Source of the DNA: Planctomycetota bacterium
GTDB taxonomy: Bacteria > Planctomycetota > UBA1135 > UBA2386
DNA length: 7,375 nt
Assembly (NCBI GenBank): GCA_016793305.1
Contig: JAEUHU010000381.1
Span: 1-7,375, forward strand
Direction of reading: 5' to 3'
The notes beneath the pieces are model-generated. The model was given only the letters and a program-made list of their open reading frames with translations, was not told the DNA's origin and did no database searches. Positions within the stretch are counted from its first letter, which is position 1, and each line of letters begins with the position of its first letter. The translations under genes and the position numbers were made by a program. This document shows positions 1 to 6,971 of this stretch, piece after piece.

Positions 1-1
1 G

Positions 2-2683
2 GGCTGCGACTTCGGCGACCTCGACCACGACGGGCGCTTCGACCTGCTGGTCGCCGACATGTCGAGCACGCAGCACTACTGGGGCAAGATGCTGATGGGC
101 AGCATGGACCAGCACCGCTGGTTCCTGATGCACGCCGAGCCGCAGCAGTACATGCGCAACGCGCTGTACGTGAACACCGGCACCGGACGCTTCCTCGAGG
201 CGGCCCACCTCGCCGGGCTCGCCAGCACCGACTGGACGTGGGCCGTGCGCTTCGCGGACCTCGACGACGACGGCTGGCTCGACTTCTTCGCCACCAACGG
301 CATCCCGGTGTTCACCGACAACCCGGACACCGGCGAACGCTTCGCGAAGCTGTGGCGCGAGGGCTCGCGCAACCAGGCGCTGGAGCTGTTCCGGGCGATC
401 CCGAGCGTCGCCGAGAAGAACATCGCGCGCCGCAACGACGGGGCTGCGTTCGGTGGCCTGCACTTCACCGATGCGGGGGCCGCGTGGGGCCTCGACGAGA
501 GGAGCGTCGCGCATGGTGCCGCCGTCGTCGACCTCGACCGCGACGGCGACCTCGACGTGTTGACCAACAACCTGAACGCACCGTGCAGCCTGTTCGAGAA
601 CCGCGGCAGCGATGCGCATCGCGTGCTGGTCGAGCTGCGTGGCGACAAGAGCAACTCGCGCGGCGTCGGTGCAATGGTGAAGGTGACCGCGGGCGCCTCG
701 ACGCAGACGGCGCAGGTGTCGCTGACGCGCGGCTACATGAGTGCGGGCGACGCGGTGGTGCACTTCGGCCTTGGCGCGACGACGACGATCGACGCGCTCG
801 AGGTCAAATGGCCGAGCGGGGCGATGCAGCGCTTCGAGAAGCTCGCGGTGGATCAGCGCTACACGGTGGTGGAGGGACCGCCGCCGCAGCCTTTCCCGGG
901 GATCATCGACGATTTCGGTGACGACGACCTGAATCGACATTGGTTCGCGTCGTCGTCGGACGGTGTTCGCCATGTCGAACGCGACTTCGACGACTACGCC
1001 ACCCAGCCGCTGTTGCCGCATCGCTTGTCGCGGCTCGGCCCGGGCGCAGCGGTCGGTGACGTCGACGGCGATGGGCGCGACGAGTACTGGATCGGCGGTG
1101 CTGCCGGTCAGGCGGGCAGCTTGATGCGGATCGGAGGAGAGGAGGACGAAGCCATTCCTGGGCCATGGCGCGACGACGCCGAGTGCGAAGACCTGGGCAC
1201 CTGCTTCCTCGACTTCGATCGCGACGGCGACCTCGACCTGTACGTCGCCAGCGGCAGCGTCGAGGCCGGCGAGCGCACCGAACTGCTGCGCGATCGCTTG
1301 TACGTGAACGACGGCAAGGGTGCGTTCACGCGCGCGCCTGGCGGCGTGCTGCCGGACCTGCGCGACAGTTCGAGCTGTGTCAGCGCCGCCGACTTCGACC
1401 GCGACGGCGATCTCGACCTCTTCGTCGGCACGCGCGTCGTGCCGGGGCGCTTCCCGCAGTCGGGGCCGAGCCGCCTGCTGCGCAACGACGGCGGGCGCTT
1501 CGTCGACGTCGCCGCCGAAGTGGCTCCCGGGCTGCGCGACGCCGGCATGGTGGCCAGTGCGCTGTGGACCGACGTCGACGCCGACGGATTCGTCGATCTC
1601 GTCGTCGCCGCGTCGTGGCAGCCCGTGCGCGTGTTCGGCAACGAGCGCGGCGAACGCCTGGTCGACCGCACGCAGGCGCTGGGTCTCTCCGAGTTGCGCG
1701 GGCAGTGGAACGGCCTCGCCGCCGGCGACCTCGACGGCGACGGCGACGTCGATCTCGTCGCCACCAACCTCGGCCTCAACACCAAGTACAAGGCGTCGCC
1801 GCAGAAGCCGCTGCGGCTCTACGCGCGCGACTTCGACGGCAACGGCACCTTCGACGTCGTCGAGAGCAAGACGGCGAGCGAAGGCGAACTGCCGGTGCGC
1901 GGGCTCAGCTGCAGCAGCCAGGCGATGCCGTTCGTGCGCGAGCGCTTCCCGACCTACGACCAGTTCGCGCGCGCCAAGCTCGGCGACATCTACGGCGAGG
2001 CGCTGGGCGATTCGCTGGTGCTCGAGTGCAACGAGCTGCGCCACGTCGTGCTCGAGCAGCGCGACGGGCGCTTCCATGCAGCACCTCTGCCATGGTTGGC
2101 ACAGGTGTCGACGGCGTTCGGAGTGGGGATCACCGACTGGGACGCCGATGGTCTGCAGGACCTCGTGCTGGTGCACAACTTTTTCTCGCCGGAGCCCGAG
2201 ACCGGGCGCAGCGACGGTGGGCTCGGTGTCTGGTTGCGTGGTCGGAGTGGGATGCAGTTCGAACCGGTTCCCGCGCGCGAGTTCGGGTTGTCGATCGCCG
2301 GCGATGGCAAGGCGCTGGCGGTGGCCCACACCGACGGCGGCGATCCCGTGCTGCTGGTGACGTGCAACGACGGGCCGATGCTGCGGTGCGACAACTCGAG
2401 CCGCATCCGCTGGGGGAACCCTGGCTCCTACCTCGCCGTGAGGCTGCGCGGCCCCGCCGGCAACCCGACCGGGGTCGGTGCGCGGGTCGAACTCCTGCAT
2501 GGCGAGAAGGTGCTGGCGCGCGGCGAAGTGCAGGCCGGCGGCAGCTACCTGGCCCAAGGTTCGCCGAGCGTGGTGTTCGCCAGGGTGCCGGAAGGCGCGC
2601 GCGTCCGGGTGCACTGGTCCGATGGAGCGACCACCGAGGCCGCCTTGGCCATGACGTTCGGTCGCATGGAGGTGACACGATGA
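2..2683 (+). CDS. Double FG-GAP/ASPIC-UnbV (CRTAC1-type) protein, 5' end missing
   Basis: The frame is open at the left edge, so the start lies outside; the Met at base 59 is internal because an FG-GAP loop (GDLDHDG) is already being read before it. 893 residues are visible. Unit one has DxDxDG-type calcium loops at visible residues 6, 86 and 177, then an ASPIC/UnbV domain (about 204-290, with RGVGA at 219-223 and WPSG at 270-273). Unit two begins with a conserved-looking HVERDFDDYATQPLLPHRLS stretch and carries seven loops, at about 353, 404, 464, 524, 576, 610 (DFDGNG) and 712. It ends in a second ASPIC/UnbV-like domain (about 810-893, with GVGARV and WSDG). FG-GAP repeats form beta-propellers that bind calcium at Asp-rich loops; the protein is probably exported, but its signal sequence is off-window. 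I recall similar proteins of about 1,100 residues, often annotated VCBS-repeat proteins, in Bacteroidetes, so roughly 200 residues are probably missing. The ligand is unknown. The stop overlaps the next start. Confidence 0.95.
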   Translation, partial: GCDFGDLDHDGRFDLLVADMSSTQHYWGKMLMGSMDQHRWFLMHAEPQQYMRNALYVNTGTGRFLEAAHLAGLASTDWTWAVRFADLDDDGWLDFFATNGIPVFTDNPDTGERFAKLWREGSRNQALELFRAIPSVAEKNIARRNDGAAFGGLHFTDAGAAWGLDERSVAHGAAVVDLDRDGDLDVLTNNLNAPCSLFENRGSDAHRVLVELRGDKSNSRGVGAMVKVTAGASTQTAQVSLTRGYMSAGDAVVHFGLGATTTIDALEVKWPSGAMQRFEKLAVDQRYTVVEGPPPQPFPGIIDDFGDDDLNRHWFASSSDGVRHVERDFDDYATQPLLPHRLSRLGPGAAVGDVDGDGRDEYWIGGAAGQAGSLMRIGGEEDEAIPGPWRDDAECEDLGTCFLDFDRDGDLDLYVASGSVEAGERTELLRDRLYVNDGKGAFTRAPGGVLPDLRDSSSCVSAADFDRDGDLDLFVGTRVVPGRFPQSGPSRLLRNDGGRFVDVAAEVAPGLRDAGMVASALWTDVDADGFVDLVVAASWQPVRVFGNERGERLVDRTQALGLSELRGQWNGLAAGDLDGDGDVDLVATNLGLNTKYKASPQKPLRLYARDFDGNGTFDVVESKTASEGELPVRGLSCSSQAMPFVRERFPTYDQFARAKLGDIYGEALGDSLVLECNELRHVVLEQRDGRFHAAPLPWLAQVSTAFGVGITDWDADGLQDLVLVHNFFSPEPETGRSDGGLGVWLRGRSGMQFEPVPAREFGLSIAGDGKALAVAHTDGGDPVLLVTCNDGPMLRCDNSSRIRWGNPGSYLAVRLRGPAGNPTGVGARVELLHGEKVLARGEVQAGGSYLAQGSPSVVFARVPEGARVRVHWSDGATTEAALAMTFGRMEVTR
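2668..2683 (+). promoter_or_regulatory. Strong Shine-Dalgarno and ATGA stop/start overlap
   Basis: GGAGGTGA at 2668-2675 is a near-perfect match to the 16S anti-SD complement and ends 4 bases before ATG at 2680-2682. The A of that ATG precedes the TGA stop (2681-2683) of the upstream gene, giving an ATGA overlap. This fixes the start of the downstream lipoprotein and indicates translational coupling by termination-reinitiation. Confidence 0.9.
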
Positions 2684-4857
2684 GATCCTGGATCCCGCTG
2701 CTGGTCGCCGCCGCTGCGGCGGCCGCCGCCTGCAGCCGCAACGACGTCCACCCGCCGTCGCACGAGCGCATGGTGAAGCTGCTCGAAGGGTTCGCCGCGC
2801 AGGCCGACGTCGACAACCCGTTCTTCGGCCGCCAGCGCCTCGACACGCTGCGCAAGATGCTCCAGGAGGCCGGCCCGCGCGCCGACTGGCGGCTGCGCTG
2901 GGAGACCGCGACGGCCGCGCTCGAGCAGGGCCTCGAACGCGAAGCGATCGACGTGCTGACCGCGACGCACGAAGCGATCGCGCGCGGCGAACTCGCCGCC
3001 GAGCCGTCGGGCCGCGTCGGCGTGGCGTTCCAGCTGGGCCTCGCGTGGCTGCGCTTCGGCGAGACCGAGAACTGCTGCAAGCTGCCGAACCAGGAGCGCT
3101 GCATCCTGCCGATCCGCGGCACGGGCACGCACAGCGAACGCACTGGCTCGGAGAACGCGCTGCGCTACTTCGACGAGGTGCTGCGCAGCGTGGCGCCGGG
3201 CGACTACTGGCACTGGCAGACGCTGTGGCTCGCCAACATCGCCCACATGACGCTCGGCACATGGCCCGACGGGTTGCCGTCGGCGCTGCGCCTGCCGCAG
3301 AAGGCGTTCGCGCCGGAGACGGACCTGCCGCGCTGGTGCAACGTCGCAGCCGAGGCGGGCATCGACCGGCTCGGCACCGCGGGCGGCGTCGTCTGTGAGG
3401 ACTTCGACGGCGACGAGTGGCTCGACTTCGTCGTCTCCGATTGGGCGCCGCACGGGCAGTTGCGCTACTTCCACAACCGCGGCGACGGCACGTTCGAGGA
3501 ACGCACCGAAGCCGCCGGTCTCACCGGCATCACGGGCGGACTGCACCTGGTGCACGCCGATCACGACGGCGACGGCGACGTCGACGTGCTGGTGCTGCGC
3601 GGCGGCTGGTGGTTCGAGCACGGCCGGCTGCCATGTTCCCTGCTGCGCAACCGCGGCGACGGGTTCTTCGACGACGTCACGCTCGACGTCGGCCTCGGCG
3701 AGCGGCGCGAGCCGACGCAGACTGCGGCGTTCGCGGACTTCGACCGCGACGGCGATCTCGACCTCTACATCGGTGGTTCGCGGTCACCGCGCGTCGCCTG
3801 CACGTCGCACCTCTACCGCAGCGACGGTGGGCGCTTCGTCGACGTGACCAGCGCGGCTGGTGTCGCGGACGAGCGTTACGCCAAGGGCGTGGCGTGGGGC
3901 GATGTCGACGGCGACGGCTGGCCCGATCTCTACGTCAGCAACATCGGCAGCGACAACCGCCTCTACCGGAACCGCGGCGACGGCACGTTCGTCGACATCG
4001 CGCCTACCGCCGGTGTGACGAAGCCGATCAACAGCTTCCCGACCTGGTTCTGGGACTTCGACAACGACGGCGCGCTCGACCTGTTCGTCGCCAACTACGA
4101 CACCGGCGTGGCGCACCTCGCGTCGTACCACCTCGGCGGCAACCTGCCGTTCGCGACGGCGGCGTTCTACCGCGGGGACGGCAAGGGCGGTTTCCGCGAC
4201 GTGACGCGCGAACTCGGCTTCCGCATGCCGACGATGCCGATGGGCTGCAGTGTCGGCGATCTCGACGGCGATGGCTGGCTCGACTGCTACCTCGGCACCG
4301 GCGACCCGTCCTATTCGTCGCTGATGCCGAACGTGGCGCTGCGCAACGTCGGAGGCAAGGTGCTGCAGGACGTGACGATGGCGACCGGTCTCGGCCACCT
4401 GCAGAAGGGGCACGGCGTCGCCTTCTGCGACTACGACCACGACGGCGACCAGGACGTGTTCGAGGTGCTGGGCGGCGCCTTTCCGGGGGATGCGTTCCGC
4501 AGCGCGCTGTTCGCCAATCCAGGCCACGGCAACCACTGGCTCGGCCTGCGCCTCGTCGGCACCGAGAGCCCGCGCTGCGGGATCGGTGCGAAGGTCTGCG
4601 TCACCGTGCGCGAAGGGGGCGCGAGCCGGCCGATCTGGCGGCACGTCGGGCCCGGGGCGTCGTTCGGCGGCAACCCGCTGCGCGTGGAGATCGGGCTCGG
4701 CAAGGCCGATCGCATCGAGCGCGTCGACGTGACCTGGCCGCGGCGCGGCACCGTGCAGACGCTGGTCGACGTGCCGAGGGACGCGCTCGTGCGCGTGGTC
4801 GAAGGGGCGAAGAACTGGGAGCGGCTGGCAGTTCCGGCGATTCCCGAGCGTCGCTGA
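2680..4857 (+). CDS. CRTAC1-type lipoprotein: helical (TPR-like) domain, seven FG-GAP repeats, ASPIC/UnbV
   Basis: A 725-residue protein. The start is fixed by the SD site and the ATGA overlap; the open frame upstream of it (to 1165) is only a shadow of gene 1. Residues 1-18 are a lipoprotein signal: Arg2, a short hydrophobic stretch, eight Ala, then Cys18 as the lipidation site, so the mature protein should be membrane-anchored outside the cytoplasm. Residues about 28-220 are helical and TPR-like, with a notable LGLAWLRFGETENCC...CILPI block (Cys132, Cys133, Cys141) and a WLANIAHMTLGTWPD block (183-197); I recall similar blocks in other TPR-CRTAC1 proteins. Seven DxDxDG-type calcium loops follow at about 241, 294, 353, 408, 459, 527 and 584, as expected for a seven-bladed propeller. 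The ASPIC/UnbV domain spans about 618-708 (CGIGAKVCV; WPRRG). It is co-translated with gene 1, so the two may share a ligand or form a surface complex; this is inference. The specific function is unknown. Confidence 0.95.
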   Translation: MRSWIPLLVAAAAAAAACSRNDVHPPSHERMVKLLEGFAAQADVDNPFFGRQRLDTLRKMLQEAGPRADWRLRWETATAALEQGLEREAIDVLTATHEAIARGELAAEPSGRVGVAFQLGLAWLRFGETENCCKLPNQERCILPIRGTGTHSERTGSENALRYFDEVLRSVAPGDYWHWQTLWLANIAHMTLGTWPDGLPSALRLPQKAFAPETDLPRWCNVAAEAGIDRLGTAGGVVCEDFDGDEWLDFVVSDWAPHGQLRYFHNRGDGTFEERTEAAGLTGITGGLHLVHADHDGDGDVDVLVLRGGWWFEHGRLPCSLLRNRGDGFFDDVTLDVGLGERREPTQTAAFADFDRDGDLDLYIGGSRSPRVACTSHLYRSDGGRFVDVTSAAGVADERYAKGVAWGDVDGDGWPDLYVSNIGSDNRLYRNRGDGTFVDIAPTAGVTKPINSFPTWFWDFDNDGALDLFVANYDTGVAHLASYHLGGNLPFATAAFYRGDGKGGFRDVTRELGFRMPTMPMGCSVGDLDGDGWLDCYLGTGDPSYSSLMPNVALRNVGGKVLQDVTMATGLGHLQKGHGVAFCDYDHDGDQDVFEVLGGAFPGDAFRSALFANPGHGNHWLGLRLVGTESPRCGIGAKVCVTVREGGASRPIWRHVGPGASFGGNPLRVEIGLGKADRIERVDVTWPRRGTVQTLVDVPRDALVRVVEGAKNWERLAVPAIPERR

Positions 4858-4870
4858 GCGAGTCCGTGGA

Positions 4871-4885
4871 GGGCCTGCGAGGCCC
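4871..4885 (+). terminator. Small GC hairpin after the lipoprotein gene, possible terminator
   Basis: GGGCCT (4871-4876), loop GCG, AGGCCC (4880-4885): a perfect 6-bp stem starting 14 bases after the stop codon. No U-tract follows, so intrinsic termination is uncertain. It could simply protect the 3' end of the mRNA, or be chance in GC-rich DNA. Confidence 0.3.
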
Positions 4886-4917
4886 GCGGTCGCAGTCGCA
4901 GGCGCTGCCCGCAGCAG

Positions 4918-5130
4918 GTGTGGGACCGCCTGGTGACGTTCGGCGGGTTGGCGCCGCCCGAAGAGTGGTGGTTGCCACGCGCCGACGGGGCGACGTTGTT
5001 GCGTGGCACCACGTGGCGCGTGCACCGGCTGCACCCCGAGGGCGATTTGGCGTTGGTGGAGCGATTGGCCCGTGCATCGATCCACCGGAGCGTGCCGGAG
5101 CACATCAGGGACGAAACGGAAGGGCGCTGA
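4918..5130 (+). CDS. Doubtful small ORF, 70 residues, no recognised family
   Basis: A GTG-started frame of 70 residues, rich in Trp (4), Arg and Leu, with no signal peptide, membrane segment or motif I recognise. In its favour: third codon positions are overwhelmingly G or C, as in the real genes here, and the composition is protein-like (WWLPRADG, TTWRVHRLHPEGD, SIHRSVPEHIRDE) rather than the Arg/Ala-rich text of shadow frames. Against it: no Shine-Dalgarno sequence stands before GTG 4918 or the alternative GTG at 4933, and the length is within reach of chance at this GC content. It lies in the same frame as the lipoprotein, with only the TGA at 4855 and about 20 low-complexity codons between them. 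It could be a genuine small gene, the C-terminal remnant of a lost gene, or part of a dispersed repeat. A 5-bp hairpin (GGGCG/CGCCC, 5122-5135) overlaps its stop. Confidence 0.4.
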   Translation: MWDRLVTFGGLAPPEEWWLPRADGATLLRGTTWRVHRLHPEGDLALVERLARASIHRSVPEHIRDETEGR

Positions 5131-5204
5131 CGCCCGCAGAAGCCCCGTGGGCAGCAGGGTCGCTGCGGCGTGCGGCGGGGAGAACGATCGGGCGCGCATG
5201 TCGC

Positions 5205-5321
5205 GGCGATTCCACCTCCGGAACGGAGTCGGCCGGCGCCCTTCCTGGGTGTCGGTGATTCCGCGCTCGCCATTCCTCCGTTCGACCTGCTCGCTCGACG
5301 CGCGGATCGGGCGATTCCACC
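5205..5321 (+). repeat. 12-bp direct repeat GGCGATTCCACC, two copies
   Basis: Exact copies at 5205-5216 and 5310-5321, 105 bases apart start to start (close to ten helical turns). Both are also preceded by GATCGGGCG: at 5187-5195 before copy one with a short insertion between, and at 5305-5313 merging directly into copy two. The second copy ends 12 bases before the ATG of the propeller gene. It could be a paired regulator site or a small duplication; the role is unknown. Confidence 0.5.
5232..5256 (+). other. RNA hairpin in the leader of the propeller gene
   Basis: CCGGCGCCC (5233-5241), loop UUCCU (5242-5246), GGGUGUCGG (5247-5255): a 9-bp stem containing two G-U pairs, extendable by one more G-U pair (5232/5256). 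It ends 77 bases before the ATG. It could be a 5'-UTR stability or regulatory element, or a terminator for read-through from upstream, though no U-tract follows. Confidence 0.35.
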
Positions 5322-5323
5322 CC

Positions 5324-5336
5324 AGAGGGGACCATG
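5324..5336 (+). promoter_or_regulatory. Ribosome-binding site and start of the propeller gene
   Basis: AGAGGGG (5324-5330) lies 3 bases before ATG 5334; its GAGG core (5325-5328) is 5 bases away. Together with the signal peptide that starts exactly there, this settles the start. Confidence 0.7.
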
Positions 5337-6953
5337 AATCCTGCAATCGCAGCCCCAGCGCTGCTTCTCTCGCTCTCTCTTCTCGCCTCCTTCACGAGCG
5401 CGCAGTGTGTGCCGTCGTGGAGCGGGGCACCGACCCTGAACAACATGGCGAACTCGTCCCTCGTGCTGGCGAACGGCCAGCTCGTGATCGGGGGCGCCTT
5501 TTCGACGGTGAACGGCGTCACGGCGCGTGGCCTCGCCATCCGGAACGGCACGACCTTCAGCGAGCTCGCTGGCGGTGTCGGTGCCGCCGTGCAACCGAGT
5601 GTTCGCGCCATGGCGCAGCTCCCGGGTGGCGATCTGCTTGTCGGTGGCACCTTCGGCACGGCGGGCGGTCTCCCGATCCGGCACGTTGCGCGCCTCAACC
5701 TGGCGACCAACACGTTCAGCCAGCTCGGTGCGGGGCTGTCTCCTGGTTCGGCGAGCGTCGAGGCCATCCACGTGCTGCCGAACGGCCAGGCGGTCATCGG
5801 TGGGCAGTTCTTCGGCGTGTCGGGCGGCAGCAACGTGCTGCTGTACGACGCGAACGCCAACACGCTGCTGCCACTCGGCGGTCCGACGGCAGGTCCAGGC
5901 GGCATCGTGCACGCGTTGACGTCGGTGTCCGGCGGTGGGCAGACGCGCCTGTTCGTGGGCGGCAACTTCAATGGCACCTTCACGCCGACCGGTACGTTGT
6001 CGACCTGGAACATTGCCCGCTTCGACTTCCCTGCGGGCGTCTGGCGGCGGGTCGGTCCTGGCACGCACCCGAACGGAGACGGCGTCAACGGGCCCGTGTT
6101 CGGCCTGCACAATCTCAACAACACCATCCTCGTCGGCGGCAGCTTCTCGGCGGCGTTCGGTCAGGCGTTGGGGCCGGGTCTGTCGGTCATGAACGTCGCC
6201 CAGGTGGTGTCCGGCCCGATCACGTCGACCTGGGGGCAGCTCGGTGCGGGACTGAGCCACTCGGGCCTCGGCGTACAGGCCAGCGTCAGCTCGTTCCTCT
6301 CGCACCCGTTCCTCGGTCTGGTCGCCGGCGGGCAGTTCGACAACAGCGGTGGCAACACGACGAACATGATCGCTCGTTTCGACGGCGCCAACTGGCAGCC
6401 GATCGACACCGGTCTCTCCGGTGGGGCGATCGCCGTCGTCGAGACCTTGACCACGCTGCCGGGCGGCGGACTCCTGTGCGGGGGTGCGTTCACGGCTGCG
6501 GCAGGCGTGCCGGCGACCAACATCGCGACCCGCGTCGTGTGTCCGGCCCTGGCGCCCTCGTACAGCGCCGGTTGCGCCAGCAGTGCCGGGGTGTTGACGT
6601 TGACCCCGAACAACCGGCCGATCGTCGGCAGCACGTTCTTCGCCAGTTGCACGAACGTCCCGAACTCGGCAATCGCGATCAGCGCCTTCGGCTTCCTGCC
6701 GGCGAGTGTCCCGATCGCCTCGGTCGGGCTGCCGTCGGGCCCGGCGTGCCTGCTGTTGACCAGCGGTGACAGCACCACGCTGCTGCTGCCGACCTTCAAC
6801 TCCGTGCAGACGTCGCTGCCGATCCCGGCGAGCCCTGGCCTGCTGGGGCTGAACCTGTTCCACCAGGTCGTCACGCTGGACCTCGACGCGAACGGCAACA
6901 TCGTCGACGCGGCCGGCTCGAACGGTCTGGCCATCACCGTCGGCGAGATCTGA
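5334..6953 (+). CDS. Exported seven-repeat beta-propeller protein with planctomycete-type C-terminal module
   Basis: A 539-residue protein starting at an ATG with a good SD. Residues 1-23 are a Sec signal peptide (hydrophobic PALLLSLSLLASF, predicted cleavage TSA|QC after Ala23). The mature part has seven copies of a GGxF motif, at 53, 104, 156, 209, 268, 332 and 383, spaced 51-64 residues. Each sits in a repeat of the form LPNGxLVVGGxFxxxxG...IARxD...WxxLGxG. That count and spacing fit a seven-bladed propeller of the delta-60 or Kelch-like kind. Residues about 408-539 form a separate module: YSAGCASSAGVLTL, then GSTFFASCTNVP, IASVGLPSGPACLL and LGLNLFHQVVTLDLDANGN. I recall this pattern at the C-termini of many large exported planctomycete proteins, where it may serve in secretion or surface attachment; that role is inference. 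Unlike its neighbours it has no Asp-rich calcium loops and is rich in Gly, Asn, Ser and Thr. The biological function is unknown. Confidence 0.93.
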   Translation: MNPAIAAPALLLSLSLLASFTSAQCVPSWSGAPTLNNMANSSLVLANGQLVIGGAFSTVNGVTARGLAIRNGTTFSELAGGVGAAVQPSVRAMAQLPGGDLLVGGTFGTAGGLPIRHVARLNLATNTFSQLGAGLSPGSASVEAIHVLPNGQAVIGGQFFGVSGGSNVLLYDANANTLLPLGGPTAGPGGIVHALTSVSGGGQTRLFVGGNFNGTFTPTGTLSTWNIARFDFPAGVWRRVGPGTHPNGDGVNGPVFGLHNLNNTILVGGSFSAAFGQALGPGLSVMNVAQVVSGPITSTWGQLGAGLSHSGLGVQASVSSFLSHPFLGLVAGGQFDNSGGNTTNMIARFDGANWQPIDTGLSGGAIAVVETLTTLPGGGLLCGGAFTAAAGVPATNIATRVVCPALAPSYSAGCASSAGVLTLTPNNRPIVGSTFFASCTNVPNSAIAISAFGFLPASVPIASVGLPSGPACLLLTSGDSTTLLLPTFNSVQTSLPIPASPGLLGLNLFHQVVTLDLDANGNIVDAAGSNGLAITVGEI

Positions 6954-6971
6954 TCGCCGGCGGTCCGTGGC

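Larger units (their letters stand above)
5131..5333. other. Spacer and probable 5' leader of the propeller gene
   Basis: About 200 bases with no convincing gene on either strand. They hold a 12-bp direct repeat, a small hairpin CTCCG-GAA-CGGAG (5216-5228), a larger hairpin (5232-5256) and the ribosome-binding site of the gene at 5334. A promoter for that gene should lie here, but I could not identify -35/-10 boxes with any confidence. Confidence 0.5.

Noticed and set aside
1165..2679. Extension of the lipoprotein frame upstream to base 1165, giving a 1,230-residue frame
   Set aside because: The added part is Arg/Ala-rich text lying over the FG-GAP repeats of gene 1, and the SD, ATGA overlap and lipoprotein signal all mark 2680 as the start.
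2707..2723. GC palindrome GCCGCCG-CTG-CGGCGGC near the start of the lipoprotein gene
   Set aside because: It falls in the eight-Ala run of the signal peptide, and alternating Ala codons explain it; no sign of a regulatory role.
2130..3621. Two long minus-strand frames across the gene 1/gene 2 junction
   Set aside because: Both oppose strongly supported coding sequence and show only biased composition.
1205..4460. Recurrent GACGGCGAC-type DNA words suggesting a tandem DNA repeat
   Set aside because: They are the codons of the DxDxDG calcium loops at irregular 40-70-codon spacing, so protein repeats explain them.
5281..5310. Possible sigma-70-like promoter (TTCGAC with a GGATCG box) before the propeller gene
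   Set aside because: The match to -35/-10 consensus is poor and the -10 candidate is GC-rich; not better than chance.
3784..5346. 520-residue minus-strand frame opposite the lipoprotein
   Set aside because: Its Val/Ala/Glu-rich text is the complement of GAC-GGC-GAC calcium-loop codons; no family features.
5003..6769. 588-residue plus-strand frame overlapping the propeller gene
   Set aside because: Arg/Gly-rich shadow frame with no motif; the overlapping frame at 5334 has a signal peptide, SD and seven regular repeats.
4431..6863. 810-residue open frame on the minus strand
   Set aside because: It spans the ends of two well-supported plus-strand genes and the spacer, is dominated by Arg, Gln, Glu and Ala, and shows no domain. 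It is typical of antisense frames over GC-rich coding DNA.
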